Assembly (NCBI GenBank): GCA_017847885.1
Contig: JAGAUA010000007.1
Location: 1-59,452, forward strand
Reading direction: 5' to 3'
Length of the DNA stretch: 59,452 nt
Source: Oscillospiraceae bacterium
GTDB lineage: Bacteria > Bacillota > Clostridia > Oscillospirales > Ruminococcaceae
Shown: one piece after another, positions 37,234 through 46,154 of the stretch
How positions within the stretch are numbered: position 1 is the stretch's first letter
Layout of the letters: every line of letters starts with the position of its first letter
Notes under the pieces: generated by a model
What the model saw: the letters and a program-made list of their open reading frames with translations, nothing else
Databases searched by the model: none
What the model was told of the DNA's origin: nothing
Program-made: the position numbers and the translations under genes

Positions 37234-38073
37234 TCACCCTTTTACCGCTCCGGCGATAACACCCTCGATAATATACCGCTGGCAGAAAAGATAAAACACG
37301 ATTATCGGAAGTATCGCAAGCACCAGCATTGCCATAAAGCCGCCCCAGTTTACCGCGCCGTATGCACCCTGCATGGCTATCTGTATCGCCACGGGCAGAG
37401 TCTTGTTGCCCGTGCCCAAAATAAGGTAGGGAAGCAGATAGTCGTTCCATATCCACATGGCATTGAGTATCGCCACGGTTATTGCCGTGGGCTTCAATAT
37501 CGGCAGGACTATGCCGAAAAATATCTGCACGGGATTGCAGCCGTCTATCTCCGCCGCCTCCTCAAGCTCAAGGGGTATGCCCTTTATAAAGCCGCTGAGC
37601 ATGAAAACCGACAGACCTGCTCCGAAGCCGAGATACACAAAAATTATGCCCACGGGATTGTTGAATTTTATCGCCGTGACAACGTATGTCATGGTGTACA
37701 TCACCATCTGGAACGGCACTATCATGCTGAACAGAAATATGCCGTAAAGCGTTTTGGTAAAACGGTTTTTCACCCTCACAAGATACCACGCCGTCATTGA
37801 GGTGAAAAGCACGATAACCCCCACCGAAAACACCGTGATGAAAAGGGAGCGGAGAAACGCGCCGCCTATCCCTGCGGTGGTTATTCCCGACACATAGTTT
37901 TCAATCCCCACAAAAGTATCACTGTTTGGCAAGCTGAAAGGGCTTCCCATAATGCTGAATTTCGACTTGAAGGAGTTCATCACCACTATCAGCACGGGGA
38001 AAAGAAACACCGCCGCAAGTATTATCATTACGATAAAAAGTACCACGTCCGCCACGCGTTTTTTCCCGCCCAT
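37234..38073 (-). CDS. Carbohydrate ABC transporter permease, MalG type
   Basis: A 279-residue inner-membrane permease of the CUT1 sugar importer family. About six membrane helices are visible, the first at residues 9-32 (LFIVMIILAAVFLFPVLIVV). The EAA loop that docks to the ATPase is LELEEAAEIDGCNPVQIFFG near residue 180. The start (ATG at 38073) overlaps the stop of the MalF-type gene by one base, so the pair is coupled. As usual for CUT1 systems there is no dedicated ATPase gene nearby; a shared MsmK-type ATPase is expected elsewhere. Confidence 0.94.
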   Translation of the reverse strand: MGGKKRVADVVLFIVMIILAAVFLFPVLIVVMNSFKSKFSIMGSPFSLPNSDTFVGIENYVSGITTAGIGGAFLRSLFITVFSVGVIVLFTSMTAWYLVRVKNRFTKTLYGIFLFSMIVPFQMVMYTMTYVVTAIKFNNPVGIIFVYLGFGAGLSVFMLSGFIKGIPLELEEAAEIDGCNPVQIFFGIVLPILKPTAITVAILNAMWIWNDYLLPYLILGTGNKTLPVAIQIAMQGAYGAVNWGGFMAMLVLAILPIIVFYLFCQRYIIEGVIAGAVKG

Positions 38074-38915
38074 CAGCTTTCGACCTCCCTGCTGCCCGTT
38101 ATCTTAAGCTGCGCAAAGGCTATCAGCGCAACGATAATGAAGAAGATAACAGCCTTTGCCTGACCCACGCCCTGCCAGCCTGCCCTGCCGTAAAAGGTGT
38201 TGTAAATGTCAAGGGCAAGCATGGCGGTTTTTCTTCCGGGCGCACCTGCCGTGAGGGCAAGGTTCTGGTCGAAAAGCTTAAAGGAATTGGTCAGGGTGAG
38301 AAAGGTGCAGATAGTCACCGAGGGCATTACCATGGGTATGGTTACGTGCCGCAATATCTGCCCCGAGGTCGCACCGTCGATCTCCGCCGCTTCGCTCAAG
38401 TCACGGGGGATATTCTGTATGCCTGCAATATATATGACCATCATATAGCCGATAAGCTGCCAGTTTGTCAGAAGAACAAGTCCCCAAAAGCCGTAGGAAG
38501 CCTTGAAGCTTATATCCACCCCGAAATAGCTCAGCACGCCGTTGATGATAAGGTTCCAGATATATCCCAGCACGATACCGCCGATAAGGTTGGGCATGAA
38601 AAATATCGTGCGGAAGATGTTTCTGCCCCGTATCGCCCTTGTCAGCGCCATTGCGATAAGAAAGGCAAAAACGTTGACGGTGACTACGGATACTGCGGTG
38701 AAAAGCGCCGTAAACCAAAGGGCGTTAAGGAAATCCCCGTTGTTAAAAGCCCTTTTGTAGTTGTCGAGACCCACCCACTCCGCGTTTGAAACGGTTGTGA
38801 ATTTGTTGAAGGAAAGATATATTCCCATAAGAAACGGGATAATAAACGCCGCCGTAAAGGCTACAAGCGTTGGCAGGACGAACAGCGGAAAATATTTTGC
38901 GGTATTCTTTTTAAT
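38073..38915 (-). CDS. Carbohydrate ABC transporter permease, MalF type, with probable ATT start
   Basis: The partner CUT1 permease, with the EAA loop RDLSEAAEIDGATSGQILRH. The first in-frame ATG (38828) would give 251 residues and cut the first membrane helix. The same frame is open upstream to the stop of the binding-protein gene and codes IKIKKNTAKYFPLFVLPTLV, then AFTAAFIIPFL, a normal MalF-type N-terminus. No ATG, GTG or TTG lies there. AAAGGA (about 38925-38930) is placed 9 nt before an ATT at 38915-38913, the spacing used by neighbouring genes, so ATT is taken as start (280 residues). A missing G in the GGGG run at 38933-38936 would instead create an ATG start. Confidence 0.8.
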   Translation of the reverse strand: MKKNTAKYFPLFVLPTLVAFTAAFIIPFLMGIYLSFNKFTTVSNAEWVGLDNYKRAFNNGDFLNALWFTALFTAVSVVTVNVFAFLIAMALTRAIRGRNIFRTIFFMPNLIGGIVLGYIWNLIINGVLSYFGVDISFKASYGFWGLVLLTNWQLIGYMMVIYIAGIQNIPRDLSEAAEIDGATSGQILRHVTIPMVMPSVTICTFLTLTNSFKLFDQNLALTAGAPGRKTAMLALDIYNTFYGRAGWQGVGQAKAVIFFIIVALIAFAQLKITGSREVES

Positions 38916-38951
38916 TTTTATCAGTCCTTTCGCCCCATAACATTTTTCACG

Positions 38952-40337
38952 TTACGCCAGATTTGCGCTTTCGCTTTTCCAGCTGTCAACGACTTTTTTC
39001 TCTACGTCCGCCCAATCTGCGCTGCCCTGTGCGTACTGCAAAAGCGCCGCGCCGAAATCCTCCTTGAAGGTCTGGCTGGGGAACACGGTAAAGCTCCACG
39101 GGATATTCTTCACGTCCTTTTCGTCCAGCCAGTCAAGCACCTCTCTTGTAAGTGGGTCGTCGGGAGTTTCGTTTGCCGCAAAGGTGTCAAAGGGCGCAAT
39201 AAAGCCCAGCTTGTTTGTGACGTAATTCTTTCCCGACGGGCTTGAATAGAGCCAGTAGAGAAAATCCGCAGCAGCCTTCTGAGTATCCGCGTCAGCCTGT
39301 GAATTTATGCAAAGATAGTTTTCCGTGCCTATGCACAAGCCCTGCTTTTCCTCGCCCTCAATGCCCGTGTAAATGGGAAGAAAGTTTATATTCTCGGCAG
39401 TTACCTTATTGCCGCTTATGCCGTTTATCTGTGACCACGCCCAGCTGCCGTTCTGCACCATTGCGCACTCGCCCATCGCAAATTCCGCCATGGACTCGTC
39501 GGTTATCTTTGAGCCAAGCATTTTTCTGTCAACGGTGGAATTGTTGATATACAGGTCGAAAATGTTTTTGAAATTCTCGCCGTACTTAAAGGAAATCTCG
39601 TTCACGCCGTTTTCGGTAAGGTCCGTGCCCGAGTCCTCAAACTCATAGTAAACGGGAACGTTTGCAAGGTGGGTATGCCAGCGCCAGTCGTCTCCCGGCT
39701 TGAGGGAAGTTGCGGCAAAAACGCCCTTGATACCCAGCGCGTCCTTTTTCGCCTGCATATCCTCAACCACGGTTTTAAGCTGCGCAAAGCTTTTAACATC
39801 GTCCATGCTGTCAAGGGGAGAAGCCTTGTCCGCCATGTCGAAATACTTGTCGGTAATCTCCTCGTTGTAGATGATACCGTAGCCCTCAATGGTATAGGGT
39901 ATGCCGTATACCTTGCCGCCGCTGACAAGAGCGGAGTCTTTATCGGTAAGGTGCTTGTAAATCTCGGTATCGCTCAAATCCGCGCAGTAGCCGCTCCAGT
40001 TTGCATAGCCCCGCGGCCCGTTTACCTGAAAGATAACGGGCGCCTCGCTTGTTGCCATTTTCGCGCTTAACGTCTGCTCGTAGGTGTTGTTTGCAGCAGT
40101 TTCAACGATAAGCTTGTTGCCCGTTTCCTGCTCGTAGGTTCGGGATATTTCATCGTAAACAGAAGCAATTTCGGGCTTGAAGTTCAGAAAGCGTACCGTC
40201 CTTGTGCCGCTTTGCCCGTTGTTTCCCCCGTTTCCGTTACCGTTTTCGGATACGCCACGGTCTCCTCCGCAGGCGGTCATAAGCGACGCGGATACTGCAA
40301 GTGCAAGAACAGCCGCGGTTTGTTTTTTCATTATCAT
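38952..40337 (-). CDS. Extracellular sugar-binding lipoprotein of an ABC transporter
   Basis: A 461-residue solute-binding protein of family 1. Signal peptide with lipobox MTACGG gives the lipid-anchored Cys. The Gly/Asn linker NGNGNGGNNGQSGTRTV leads to the binding domain with RFLNFKPEIASVYDEISRTY at the start, ATSEAPVIFQVNGPRGYANW and FAMGECAMVQNGSWAWSQI, all typical of CUT1 binding proteins. It is the first gene of the set; the permease genes follow on the same strand. The start at 40337 is chosen from AAAGGA spacing (9 nt). The ligand is unknown; an oligosaccharide is likely. Confidence 0.94.
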   Translation of the reverse strand: MIMKKQTAAVLALAVSASLMTACGGDRGVSENGNGNGGNNGQSGTRTVRFLNFKPEIASVYDEISRTYEQETGNKLIVETAANNTYEQTLSAKMATSEAPVIFQVNGPRGYANWSGYCADLSDTEIYKHLTDKDSALVSGGKVYGIPYTIEGYGIIYNEEITDKYFDMADKASPLDSMDDVKSFAQLKTVVEDMQAKKDALGIKGVFAATSLKPGDDWRWHTHLANVPVYYEFEDSGTDLTENGVNEISFKYGENFKNIFDLYINNSTVDRKMLGSKITDESMAEFAMGECAMVQNGSWAWSQINGISGNKVTAENINFLPIYTGIEGEEKQGLCIGTENYLCINSQADADTQKAAADFLYWLYSSPSGKNYVTNKLGFIAPFDTFAANETPDDPLTREVLDWLDEKDVKNIPWSFTVFPSQTFKEDFGAALLQYAQGSADWADVEKKVVDSWKSESANLA

Positions 40338-40420
40338 AAACACCGTTCCTTTCGGGATTATTTTTTCTTAGTATTTTTCAAAAATCGGAAACTATTCATT
40401 TCATTGAAAATAAATTGAAT

Positions 40421-40449
40421 TTGACAAGCCGCGGTGCATGGGGTATAAT
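40421..40449 (+). promoter_or_regulatory. Consensus sigma-A promoter of the 39-residue membrane peptide
   Basis: Perfect TTGACA (40421-40426), 17-bp spacer, perfect TATAAT (40444-40449), 52 bp before the ATG at 40501. Confidence 0.85.
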
Positions 40450-40500
40450 TTTTATTAAGAATAACCGATATGCACATAAAAATTTTTGGGGGACGTGAAT

Positions 40501-40620
40501 ATGGCTGAACATACAAATGATACGGCTTCACGGAAAAAAGCCAATATTCCTGCGGTCATGGCAGTAATTTTTGCGGTAATTGCACTTATTCTTATTATTG
40601 TGCTGATTGATTTGCGCTGA
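40501..40620 (+). CDS. Small single-pass membrane protein (39 residues)
   Basis: ATG at 40501, TGA at 40618-40620, with GGGGGACGTG upstream. The first 16 residues are polar with a basic SRKKAN turn; residues 17-37 (VMAVIFAVIALILIIVLID) are one strong membrane helix. The basic residues on the N-terminal side suggest an N-in orientation. It has a perfect promoter and is followed 90 bp later by the ABC ATPase gene, with which it may be co-transcribed. No family was recognised. Confidence 0.7.
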   Translation: MAEHTNDTASRKKANIPAVMAVIFAVIALILIIVLIDLR

Positions 40621-40710
40621 GCCAGAGCGGCTACATAATAGGATTATCCCCCGAAATGCCGTAATTACGTCGTTTAACGGCACAGTGCTTTTAACGAAAG
40701 GAACAACGCT

Positions 40711-41301
40711 ATGTACGTAAAAAATATAACCAAAGGCTTTTGGGGGAAAACCGTTCTGGACGGCTTTTCCGCGGACTTCCCCACGGGCGGCATAAGCTGT
40801 ATAACGGGCAGCTCGGGCATCGGAAAAACTACGCTCCTCAACATCATAATGAAGCTTGTTCCCTCGGACGGCGGCGAGATAGACCCCGATTTCGGCGGAA
40901 GGATATCCGCGGTCTTTCAGGAGGACAGGCTTTGCGAAAGGCTTTCCGCGGCAGCAAACGTAAAGCTTGTTTGCTGCAAAAGCGTTTCCGACGAGTATAT
41001 TTTTGCCGCACTTGCCGAGGTGGGACTTGAACGCTCCGACTGCCTAAAGCCCGTCTCGGAACTGAGCGGCGGAATGAGGCGCAGAGCGGCTGTCGTCCGC
41101 GCGGTAATTGCGGAAAGCGACATACTTATCATGGACGAGCCTTTCAAGGGGCTTGACGAGGAAAACCGCAGGCGCACCGTGGATTACGTGCTGAAAAACC
41201 GCCGCGGACGAACGCTTATTGCCGTGACCCATGACCCTGCCGAAATTGATATGCTGGGCGGAAAAATATTTAAAATAAGTGCAAAAGCTATTGACGAATG
41301 A
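40711..41301 (+). CDS. ABC transporter ATP-binding protein (SsuB/TauB-like)
   Basis: A 196-residue ABC ATPase. Walker A GSSGIGKTT near residue 33, Q-loop in AVFQEDRL, signature LSGGM near residue 118, Walker B DILIMDEP near residue 136, and the switch histidine in VTHDP. The short length and the FQEDRLCERLSAAANV segment match the ATPases of nitrate/sulfonate/taurine-type importers. No permease or binding protein lies beside it; only the 39-residue membrane peptide is upstream. Its partner is therefore unknown. The ribosome binding site is CGAAAGGAAC. Confidence 0.9.
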   Translation: MYVKNITKGFWGKTVLDGFSADFPTGGISCITGSSGIGKTTLLNIIMKLVPSDGGEIDPDFGGRISAVFQEDRLCERLSAAANVKLVCCKSVSDEYIFAALAEVGLERSDCLKPVSELSGGMRRRAAVVRAVIAESDILIMDEPFKGLDEENRRRTVDYVLKNRRGRTLIAVTHDPAEIDMLGGKIFKISAKAIDE

Positions 41302-41319
41302 GCATAAAAATGTTAAAAT
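41291..41319 (+). promoter_or_regulatory. Sigma-A type promoter of recA
   Basis: TTGACG (41291-41296), 17-bp spacer, TAAAAT (41314-41319). The -35 box lies in the last codons of the ABC gene. No full LexA box was found; only a half-site-like GTTCG at about 41330. Confidence 0.6.
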
Positions 41320-41357
41320 AAGAAAAAATGTTCGATTTTTAAATTTGGAGGTATATT

Positions 41358-42578
41358 ATGGCAGAAGCAAAGAAAAAAGCCGACGGTAAAAAAGAAGCCG
41401 TCGTTAAGCTTACAAGCACGGAAGAAAAGAAAAAGGCGCTGGACGCGGCTATCCAGCACATAGAAAAGCAGTACGGCAAGGGCGCGGTAATGAAGCTGGG
41501 TCAGGCTGCCGACTATAACGTTGACGCTATCCCCACAGGCTCCATGACCCTTGATATGGCGCTTGGCATAGGCGGCGTTCCCAGAGGACGTATCGTCGAG
41601 GTTTACGGCCCCGAAAGCTCGGGTAAGACCACCGTTGCGCTCCAGATTGTTGCGGAAGCGCAGAAAATGGGCGGCGAAGTGGCTTTCATCGACGTTGAAC
41701 ACGCCCTCGACCCCGTTTACGCAAAGGCGCTGGGCGTTGATATCGACAATATGCTGGTTTCCCAGCCCGACAGCGGCGAGCAGGCTCTTGAAATTGCCGA
41801 AGCACTCGTCCGTTCGGGCGCGCTGGACGTTATCGTCCTCGACTCAGTCGCGGCTATGGTAACAAAGGCTGAAATTGACGGTGAAATGGGCGATACCCAC
41901 GTAGGTCAACTTGCCCGTCTCATGTCCCAGGCTATGAGAAAGCTTACCTCGGTAATCTCCAAATCAAACTGCGTTGCGATATTCATTAACCAGGTGCGCG
42001 AAAAGATAGGCGTTATTTACGGCAACCCCGAGACCACCCCCGGCGGACGTGCGCTGAAATTTTACAGCTCGGTGCGTATCGAAGTGCGCAAGGGTGAGGC
42101 TATCAAGAACGGCTCGGAAATTATCGGCAACAGGACAAAGTGCAAGGTGGTAAAGAACAAGGTATCCCCCCCGTTCAAGGAGTGCGAATTTGACCTGCTG
42201 TTCGGGCAGGGTGTGTCCAGAACCGGCGAGGTGGTGGATATTGCCGTTGAGCTTGGCATAATCAACAAGAGCGGCGCGTGGTTCTCCTATGAGGGCAACA
42301 AGATAGGTCAGGGACGTGAAAATACCAAGGAATGGCTGAAAAACAACCCCGAAGCAATGAAGGAAATCGAGGAAAAGATCAAGGAGAAATCCTCGGAGCT
42401 TGTTATGGTATCCAAAAAGGGCAAAAAAGCTGCCGCCGTTGCCGAAGCTGCGGACGCTGCTGCCGATATCTCGGGCGCAGGCGCAGAGGTCATTGAGGAA
42501 GCGGCTTCCAAAAAGCCCCCCGTCAATGTTATAATCGACGCCGACGACGATTTTGAGGAATTTACTCCCGTTAAGTAA
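41358..42578 (+). CDS. recA: Recombinase RecA
   Basis: A 406-residue DNA strand-exchange protein that also activates LexA cleavage. Walker A GPESSGKT at residues 84-91, Walker B in [10 protein letters not shown], the L2 loop [20 protein letters not shown] with [14 protein letters not shown], all intact. The C-terminal tail is about 50 residues longer than average and rich in Ala, Glu and Asp, ending [13 protein letters not shown]; such acidic tails modulate DNA access in other RecA proteins. The ribosome binding site is GGAGG. recX follows 2 bp after the stop codon. Confidence 0.98.
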   Translation: MAEAKKKADGKKEAVVKLTSTEEKKKALDAAIQHIEKQYGKGAVMKLGQAADYNVDAIPTGSMTLDMALGIGGVPRGRIVEVYGPESSGKTTVALQIVAEAQKMGGEVAFIDVEHALDPVYAKALGVDIDNMLVSQPDSGEQALEIAEALVRSGALDVIVLDSVAAMVTKAEIDGEMGDTHVGQLARLMSQAMRKLTSVISKSNCVAIFINQVREKIGVIYGNPETTPGGRALKFYSSVRIEVRKGEAIKNGSEIIGNRTKCKVVKNKVSPPFKECEFDLLFGQGVSRTGEVVDIAVELGIINKSGAWFSYEGNKIGQGRENTKEWLKNNPEAMKEIEEKIKEKSSELVMVSKKGKKAAAVAEAADAAADISGAGAEVIEEAASKKPPVNVIIDADDDFEEFTPVK

Positions 42579-42580
42579 TC

Positions 42581-43207
42581 ATGGTAATAACAGAAATATC
42601 CAATTTCAAGGGCAGTACAATGTGCGTTATTTTCGATAACGGCAGCCGTATTTACATACACAGCTCTGTCCTTTCGGAGTACAATCTGAAAGAGGGCATG
42701 AACGTCCCCACCGAGGCCGTAAAGGAAATTGCCGAGGCGAACGAGTACCGCAAGGCACGTGAACGCGCCCTTTACCTGCTGGACGGCAGGGATTACAGCT
42801 TTGCGGAGCTTTACGAAAAGCTGGAAGCGAGTTACTCCGAGGAAATCTGCATGGAGGTCTGCAAAAAGCTTGCGGAAATGCGGCTAATCGACGACAGGCG
42901 CTATGCCGAAGCAAGGGCGAGAGAGCTTTTCGAGGTGAAGCGTTTGGGTATGTTCAGAGCAAAGCAGGAGCTTCGCCGCAGAGGGCTTTCCGACAGCATT
43001 ATCGAGGAAGCAGTCGCGCCCTATGAGGACGAGGAAGACGCCTTTGCGCGGCTTGAACAGTTGGTGGAGCGTAAGTATGAGCGTTACCTCACCGATGAAA
43101 AGGGCATGAAAAAGGTGAAGTCGGCGCTCCTGCGGCTGGGCTACAGCTACGGCGAGATAAACGCGGTGCTTGATTTGTATGACCTTGATTTTGACGCGGA
43201 AGAGTAA
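42581..43207 (+). CDS. recX: Regulatory protein RecX
   Basis: A 208-residue modulator of RecA filaments. It consists of three-helix repeats: RKARERALYLLDGRDYSFAE, then KLAEMRLIDDRRYAEARARE and the conserved LRRRGLSDSIIEEAV region, and a last repeat with ALLRLGYSYGEINAVL. Length fits the family. It starts two bases after the recA stop and has no ribosome binding site of its own, which suggests translational coupling to recA. Promoter control would be that of recA. Confidence 0.93.
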   Translation: MVITEISNFKGSTMCVIFDNGSRIYIHSSVLSEYNLKEGMNVPTEAVKEIAEANEYRKARERALYLLDGRDYSFAELYEKLEASYSEEICMEVCKKLAEMRLIDDRRYAEARARELFEVKRLGMFRAKQELRRRGLSDSIIEEAVAPYEDEEDAFARLEQLVERKYERYLTDEKGMKKVKSALLRLGYSYGEINAVLDLYDLDFDAEE

Positions 43208-43264
43208 TATGGCATAAATATCCCGAAAAAACGAATTTACCAATGAAATTTTTGCGTTTTTGTA

Positions 43265-43331
43265 TTGAAATAAACGAAAAAATGTGTTATACTAAGCTGT
43301 ATATGTACTTATTGTTTACATATACAGCTTA
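43265..43331 (+). promoter_or_regulatory. Promoter followed by a 15-bp inverted repeat at the transcription start
   Basis: TTGAAA (43265-43270), 17-bp spacer, TATACT (43288-43293). Directly after the -10 lies a perfect inverted repeat, arms about 43293-43307 and 43317-43331, followed by TTTTTGTATTTTTTT. The expected start (near 43300) falls inside the left arm. It may be an operator for the gene at 43376, or the terminator of recA-recX, or both. Confidence 0.55.
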
Positions 43332-43375
43332 TTTTTGTATTTTTTTAACATTTTTGATAAAAGGAGCTGAACGGT

Positions 43376-43726
43376 ATGCTGACTGTTGAAAATCATCTGG
43401 GCACTATCGGTATTTCCAAAAAGTATCTCACCGAACTCATAGGCTATACAGCTTCGACCTGCTTCGGCGTTGCGGGACTTAATCTTGCAGAAAGCCGCGG
43501 TCTTGCCTCCGTGTTCAAAAAGGCGGATATGAGCAGGAACCGCTGCGTGAAGCTTGAGGAGCATGACGGAAAGCTGACGATAGGTCTGCATATCACGGTT
43601 ACCTTCGGCACAAATATCTCGGCAGTTACAGAAAATCTTGCCGAAAAAATACGCTATACCATTGAGGACAAAACAGGCTTCGAGGTAAGCAAGATCACCG
43701 TTTACGTTGACGGAATGAAAGCATAA
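43376..43726 (+). CDS. Asp23/Gls24-family protein (YloU type)
   Basis: A 116-residue protein of the alkaline shock protein 23 family. It begins MLTVENHLGTIGISKKYLTE, has YTASTCFGVAGLN and the conserved KLTIGLHITVTFGTNISAV strand, and ends FEVSKITVYVDGMKA. It is directly followed (18 bp) by the fakA-type gene, the same pairing as yloU-yloV in Bacillus. It may be a membrane-associated partner in cell-envelope homeostasis; the exact role is not known. The ribosome binding site is AAAAGGAGC. Confidence 0.92.
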   Translation: MLTVENHLGTIGISKKYLTELIGYTASTCFGVAGLNLAESRGLASVFKKADMSRNRCVKLEEHDGKLTIGLHITVTFGTNISAVTENLAEKIRYTIEDKTGFEVSKITVYVDGMKA

Positions 43727-43744
43727 TTAAGAGGGGTTAGTAAA

Positions 43745-45388
43745 GTGATAACAGGTAAAATTCTTAAAGACGCATACATTTCGGGCGCTGTTACTATTGC
43801 AAACCAAAAGCGCGAGGTCGACAAGCTTAACGTTTATCCCGTTCCCGACGGCGACACGGGCACAAATATGTCCATGACAATGAGCAACGCTCTCCGTGAG
43901 CTTCAAGTTATGGACGACAACGCTACCGTTTCTCAGGTGGCAGAGGTGACCGCTTCCGCCCTTCTCAGAGGCGCAAGAGGAAACTCGGGCGTTATTCTTT
44001 CCCTGCTTTTCCGCGGCTTTGCAAAGGGCTTTCAGGGCAAGATAACCGCTGACTGCGACGATTTCTGCAACGCTCTCGAGCTTGGAGTAAAGGGCGCATA
44101 CAAGGCGGTAATGACCCCTACCGAGGGTACTATCCTTACGGTTGCAAGGCTTGCTTCCGAAAAGGCAAAGGAGACCGCAAAGTCCACCAACGATGTTTCC
44201 GCGCTTTGGAGCGACGTTTGCACCGAGGCTAAAGTTGCTCTTGAGGACACCCCAAATCTTCTGCCCGTACTGAAAAAAGCAGGCGTTGTGGACGCAGGCG
44301 GAATGGGTCTTTGCCTTATCTGGTCTGCAATGCTGGACGTTTTCAAGGGCGGAAAGCCCGTTCTTCCGGCAGACGCCCAGCCTAAGGACGCAGCAGTTGA
44401 CGCAAGCACCACCGTCGGCGACTTTGACGAGGAGATAACCCACACCTACTGCACAGAATATATCGTGCAGAAAGCGCCGGGCTGCAAGGATTCCGCCCTT
44501 TTAAGAGCATTCCTTGAATCAATCGGCGACTGCGTTGTTGTAGTTGAGGACGACGACATCATCAAGGTACACGTCCACACCGAGCATCCCGGACAGGCTA
44601 TTGAAGAGGGTCTGCTTTTCGGCTCGCTCATTAACCTCAAAATAGACAATATGCGCTATCAGCATGAAAATAAGGCAAAGGAAGCCGCTGCCGTAAGGAA
44701 GCAGAGCTTTACTCCTGCCGAGCCCGAGAAGCCCTTCGGCTTTGTTGCTGTGGCAAACGGCGCAGGCATTGAGGAAATGTTCCGCAACCTGGGCGCAGAC
44801 TGCATTGTCCGCGGCGGTCAGACCATGAACCCCTCTACCGACGACATTCTCCAAGCGATAATGGCTGCTCCTGCGGAGACCGTTTTCGTTCTGCCAAACA
44901 ACAAGAACATCATCATGGCTGCCGAGCAGGCGGTAAAGCTTGCCGACAGAAAGGTGTGCGTACTCCGCACAAAGACTATTCCCCAAGGTATCACCGCTAT
45001 GATGAACTTTGACCCCGAAGCCGATTTCGACACCAACCGCCTTAACATGACAAAGAGCATGGAAAATGTTTCTACCGGTCTTGTTACCTTTGCGGCGCGT
45101 GACAGCGATTTTGAGGGGCATAATATCAAGCAGGGCGAAATTCTCGCCATGGACAACGGCAAGCTTGCTTTCACCGAAAAGGACGTAAACAAGGCGGCTT
45201 ATAAGCTTGCAAAGAAACTTTCGGGAAGCGGAACTTCCTTTATCACCGTTTTCTACGGCGCGGACGTTTCCGACGAAAAGGCTCAGGAGCTTAACGAACT
45301 GCTCCAAAACAAGCTTGGCGGAAACATCGAGATAATGCTCATAAATGGCGGTCAGCCTGTGTATTATTACATCATTTCTGTGGAATAA
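43745..45388 (+). CDS. fakA: Fatty acid kinase catalytic subunit-like protein (DAK2 domain, YloV/FakA)
   Basis: A 547-residue kinase. The N-terminal DAK2 (dihydroxyacetone kinase L) domain starts with KLNVYPVPDGDTGTNMSMTM near residue 28, whose aspartates bind Mg-ATP, and has LLRGARGNSGVILSLLFRGF near residue 77. The middle domain contains YCTEYIVQ and VVEDDDIIKVHVHTEHPG, and the C-terminal DegV-like domain runs to the end. FakA phosphorylates fatty acids bound to FakB proteins for phospholipid synthesis. Start is GTG at 43745 with GAGGGG upstream. It is paired with the Asp23-family gene. Confidence 0.93.
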   Translation: MITGKILKDAYISGAVTIANQKREVDKLNVYPVPDGDTGTNMSMTMSNALRELQVMDDNATVSQVAEVTASALLRGARGNSGVILSLLFRGFAKGFQGKITADCDDFCNALELGVKGAYKAVMTPTEGTILTVARLASEKAKETAKSTNDVSALWSDVCTEAKVALEDTPNLLPVLKKAGVVDAGGMGLCLIWSAMLDVFKGGKPVLPADAQPKDAAVDASTTVGDFDEEITHTYCTEYIVQKAPGCKDSALLRAFLESIGDCVVVVEDDDIIKVHVHTEHPGQAIEEGLLFGSLINLKIDNMRYQHENKAKEAAAVRKQSFTPAEPEKPFGFVAVANGAGIEEMFRNLGADCIVRGGQTMNPSTDDILQAIMAAPAETVFVLPNNKNIIMAAEQAVKLADRKVCVLRTKTIPQGITAMMNFDPEADFDTNRLNMTKSMENVSTGLVTFAARDSDFEGHNIKQGEILAMDNGKLAFTEKDVNKAAYKLAKKLSGSGTSFITVFYGADVSDEKAQELNELLQNKLGGNIEIMLINGGQPVYYYIISVE

Positions 45389-45441
45389 GCAGATACCGTC
45401 TGTAATATCAAATTCTGATTATACCGAGAGTAAATATAAAT

Positions 45442-46101
45442 ATGAAGAAAATCAACATTGTTACGGGGCATTACGGCAGCGGAAAGACAAATTTTTCCGC
45501 AAATCTTGCCGTTAAGCTTGCCGAAAGCGGCGAAAAGGTCACCGTCGTCGACCTTGACATCGTCAACCCCTACTTCCGCTCGGCGGACTTTGAAAAGCTT
45601 TTCGGCAGCAGGAATATCAGCCTTGTTGCCCCGATGTATGCAAACTCAAACCTTGACATTCCTGCGATATCCTTCGACCTTGAGCGCATTGCCACCGACG
45701 AGGGATACCTTATCGTGGACGTCGGCGGAGACGACTCGGGCGCTCTTGCGCTGGGACGCTACGCCGAGGCTTTCGCGAAATTTTCCGACAAAATTGATAT
45801 GTTCTACGTTGTGAACTGCCGCAGATTTCTCACCCGTACCCCCGAGGAGGCGCTTGGGCTTATGTACGAGATTGAAGCGGCGGCAAACATGAGGCACACC
45901 GCTGTGGTGAACAACACAAATCTGCTGTACGAAACAACGGCGGAGACCCTTGAAAGCTCCGTGGACTTTGCGCGGGCTGTTGCCGAAAAGGCAGGGCTTG
46001 AAGTGGCTTACACCTGCGTTCCCCTTGGGATAGAGGCAAACGTGCCGAAGCCCTTCCCCGTGGAAGTTTACGTGAAGAAAATCTGGGAAATGACGGAATA
46101 A
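45442..46101 (+). CDS. P-loop ATPase of the ParA/MinD/CobB-like group
   Basis: A 219-residue SIMIBI-class ATPase. The P-loop is GHYGSGKTNFSANLAVKL (residues 9-26) and the second key motif is VTVVDLDIVNPYF, then YLIVDVGGDDSGALALG as Walker B. The deviant-Lys signature of true MinD is not obvious. It is followed 53 bp later by genes of the 2-oxoacid:ferredoxin oxidoreductase. It may serve assembly or regulation of that enzyme; the function is not established. Confidence 0.85.
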   Translation: MKKINIVTGHYGSGKTNFSANLAVKLAESGEKVTVVDLDIVNPYFRSADFEKLFGSRNISLVAPMYANSNLDIPAISFDLERIATDEGYLIVDVGGDDSGALALGRYAEAFAKFSDKIDMFYVVNCRRFLTRTPEEALGLMYEIEAAANMRHTAVVNNTNLLYETTAETLESSVDFARAVAEKAGLEVAYTCVPLGIEANVPKPFPVEVYVKKIWEMTE

Positions 46102-46154
46102 CCCGATTACAAATTGTATTATTAAGCATATTTATACCGAAAGGAGATTTATAT

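Noticed and set aside
40931..41232. Frames antisense to the ABC ATPase
   Set aside because: They are shadows of a gene with all ABC motifs.
41302..41357. LexA operator upstream of recA
   Set aside because: Only a GTTCG half-site was seen, without the matching CGAAC half at the right distance.
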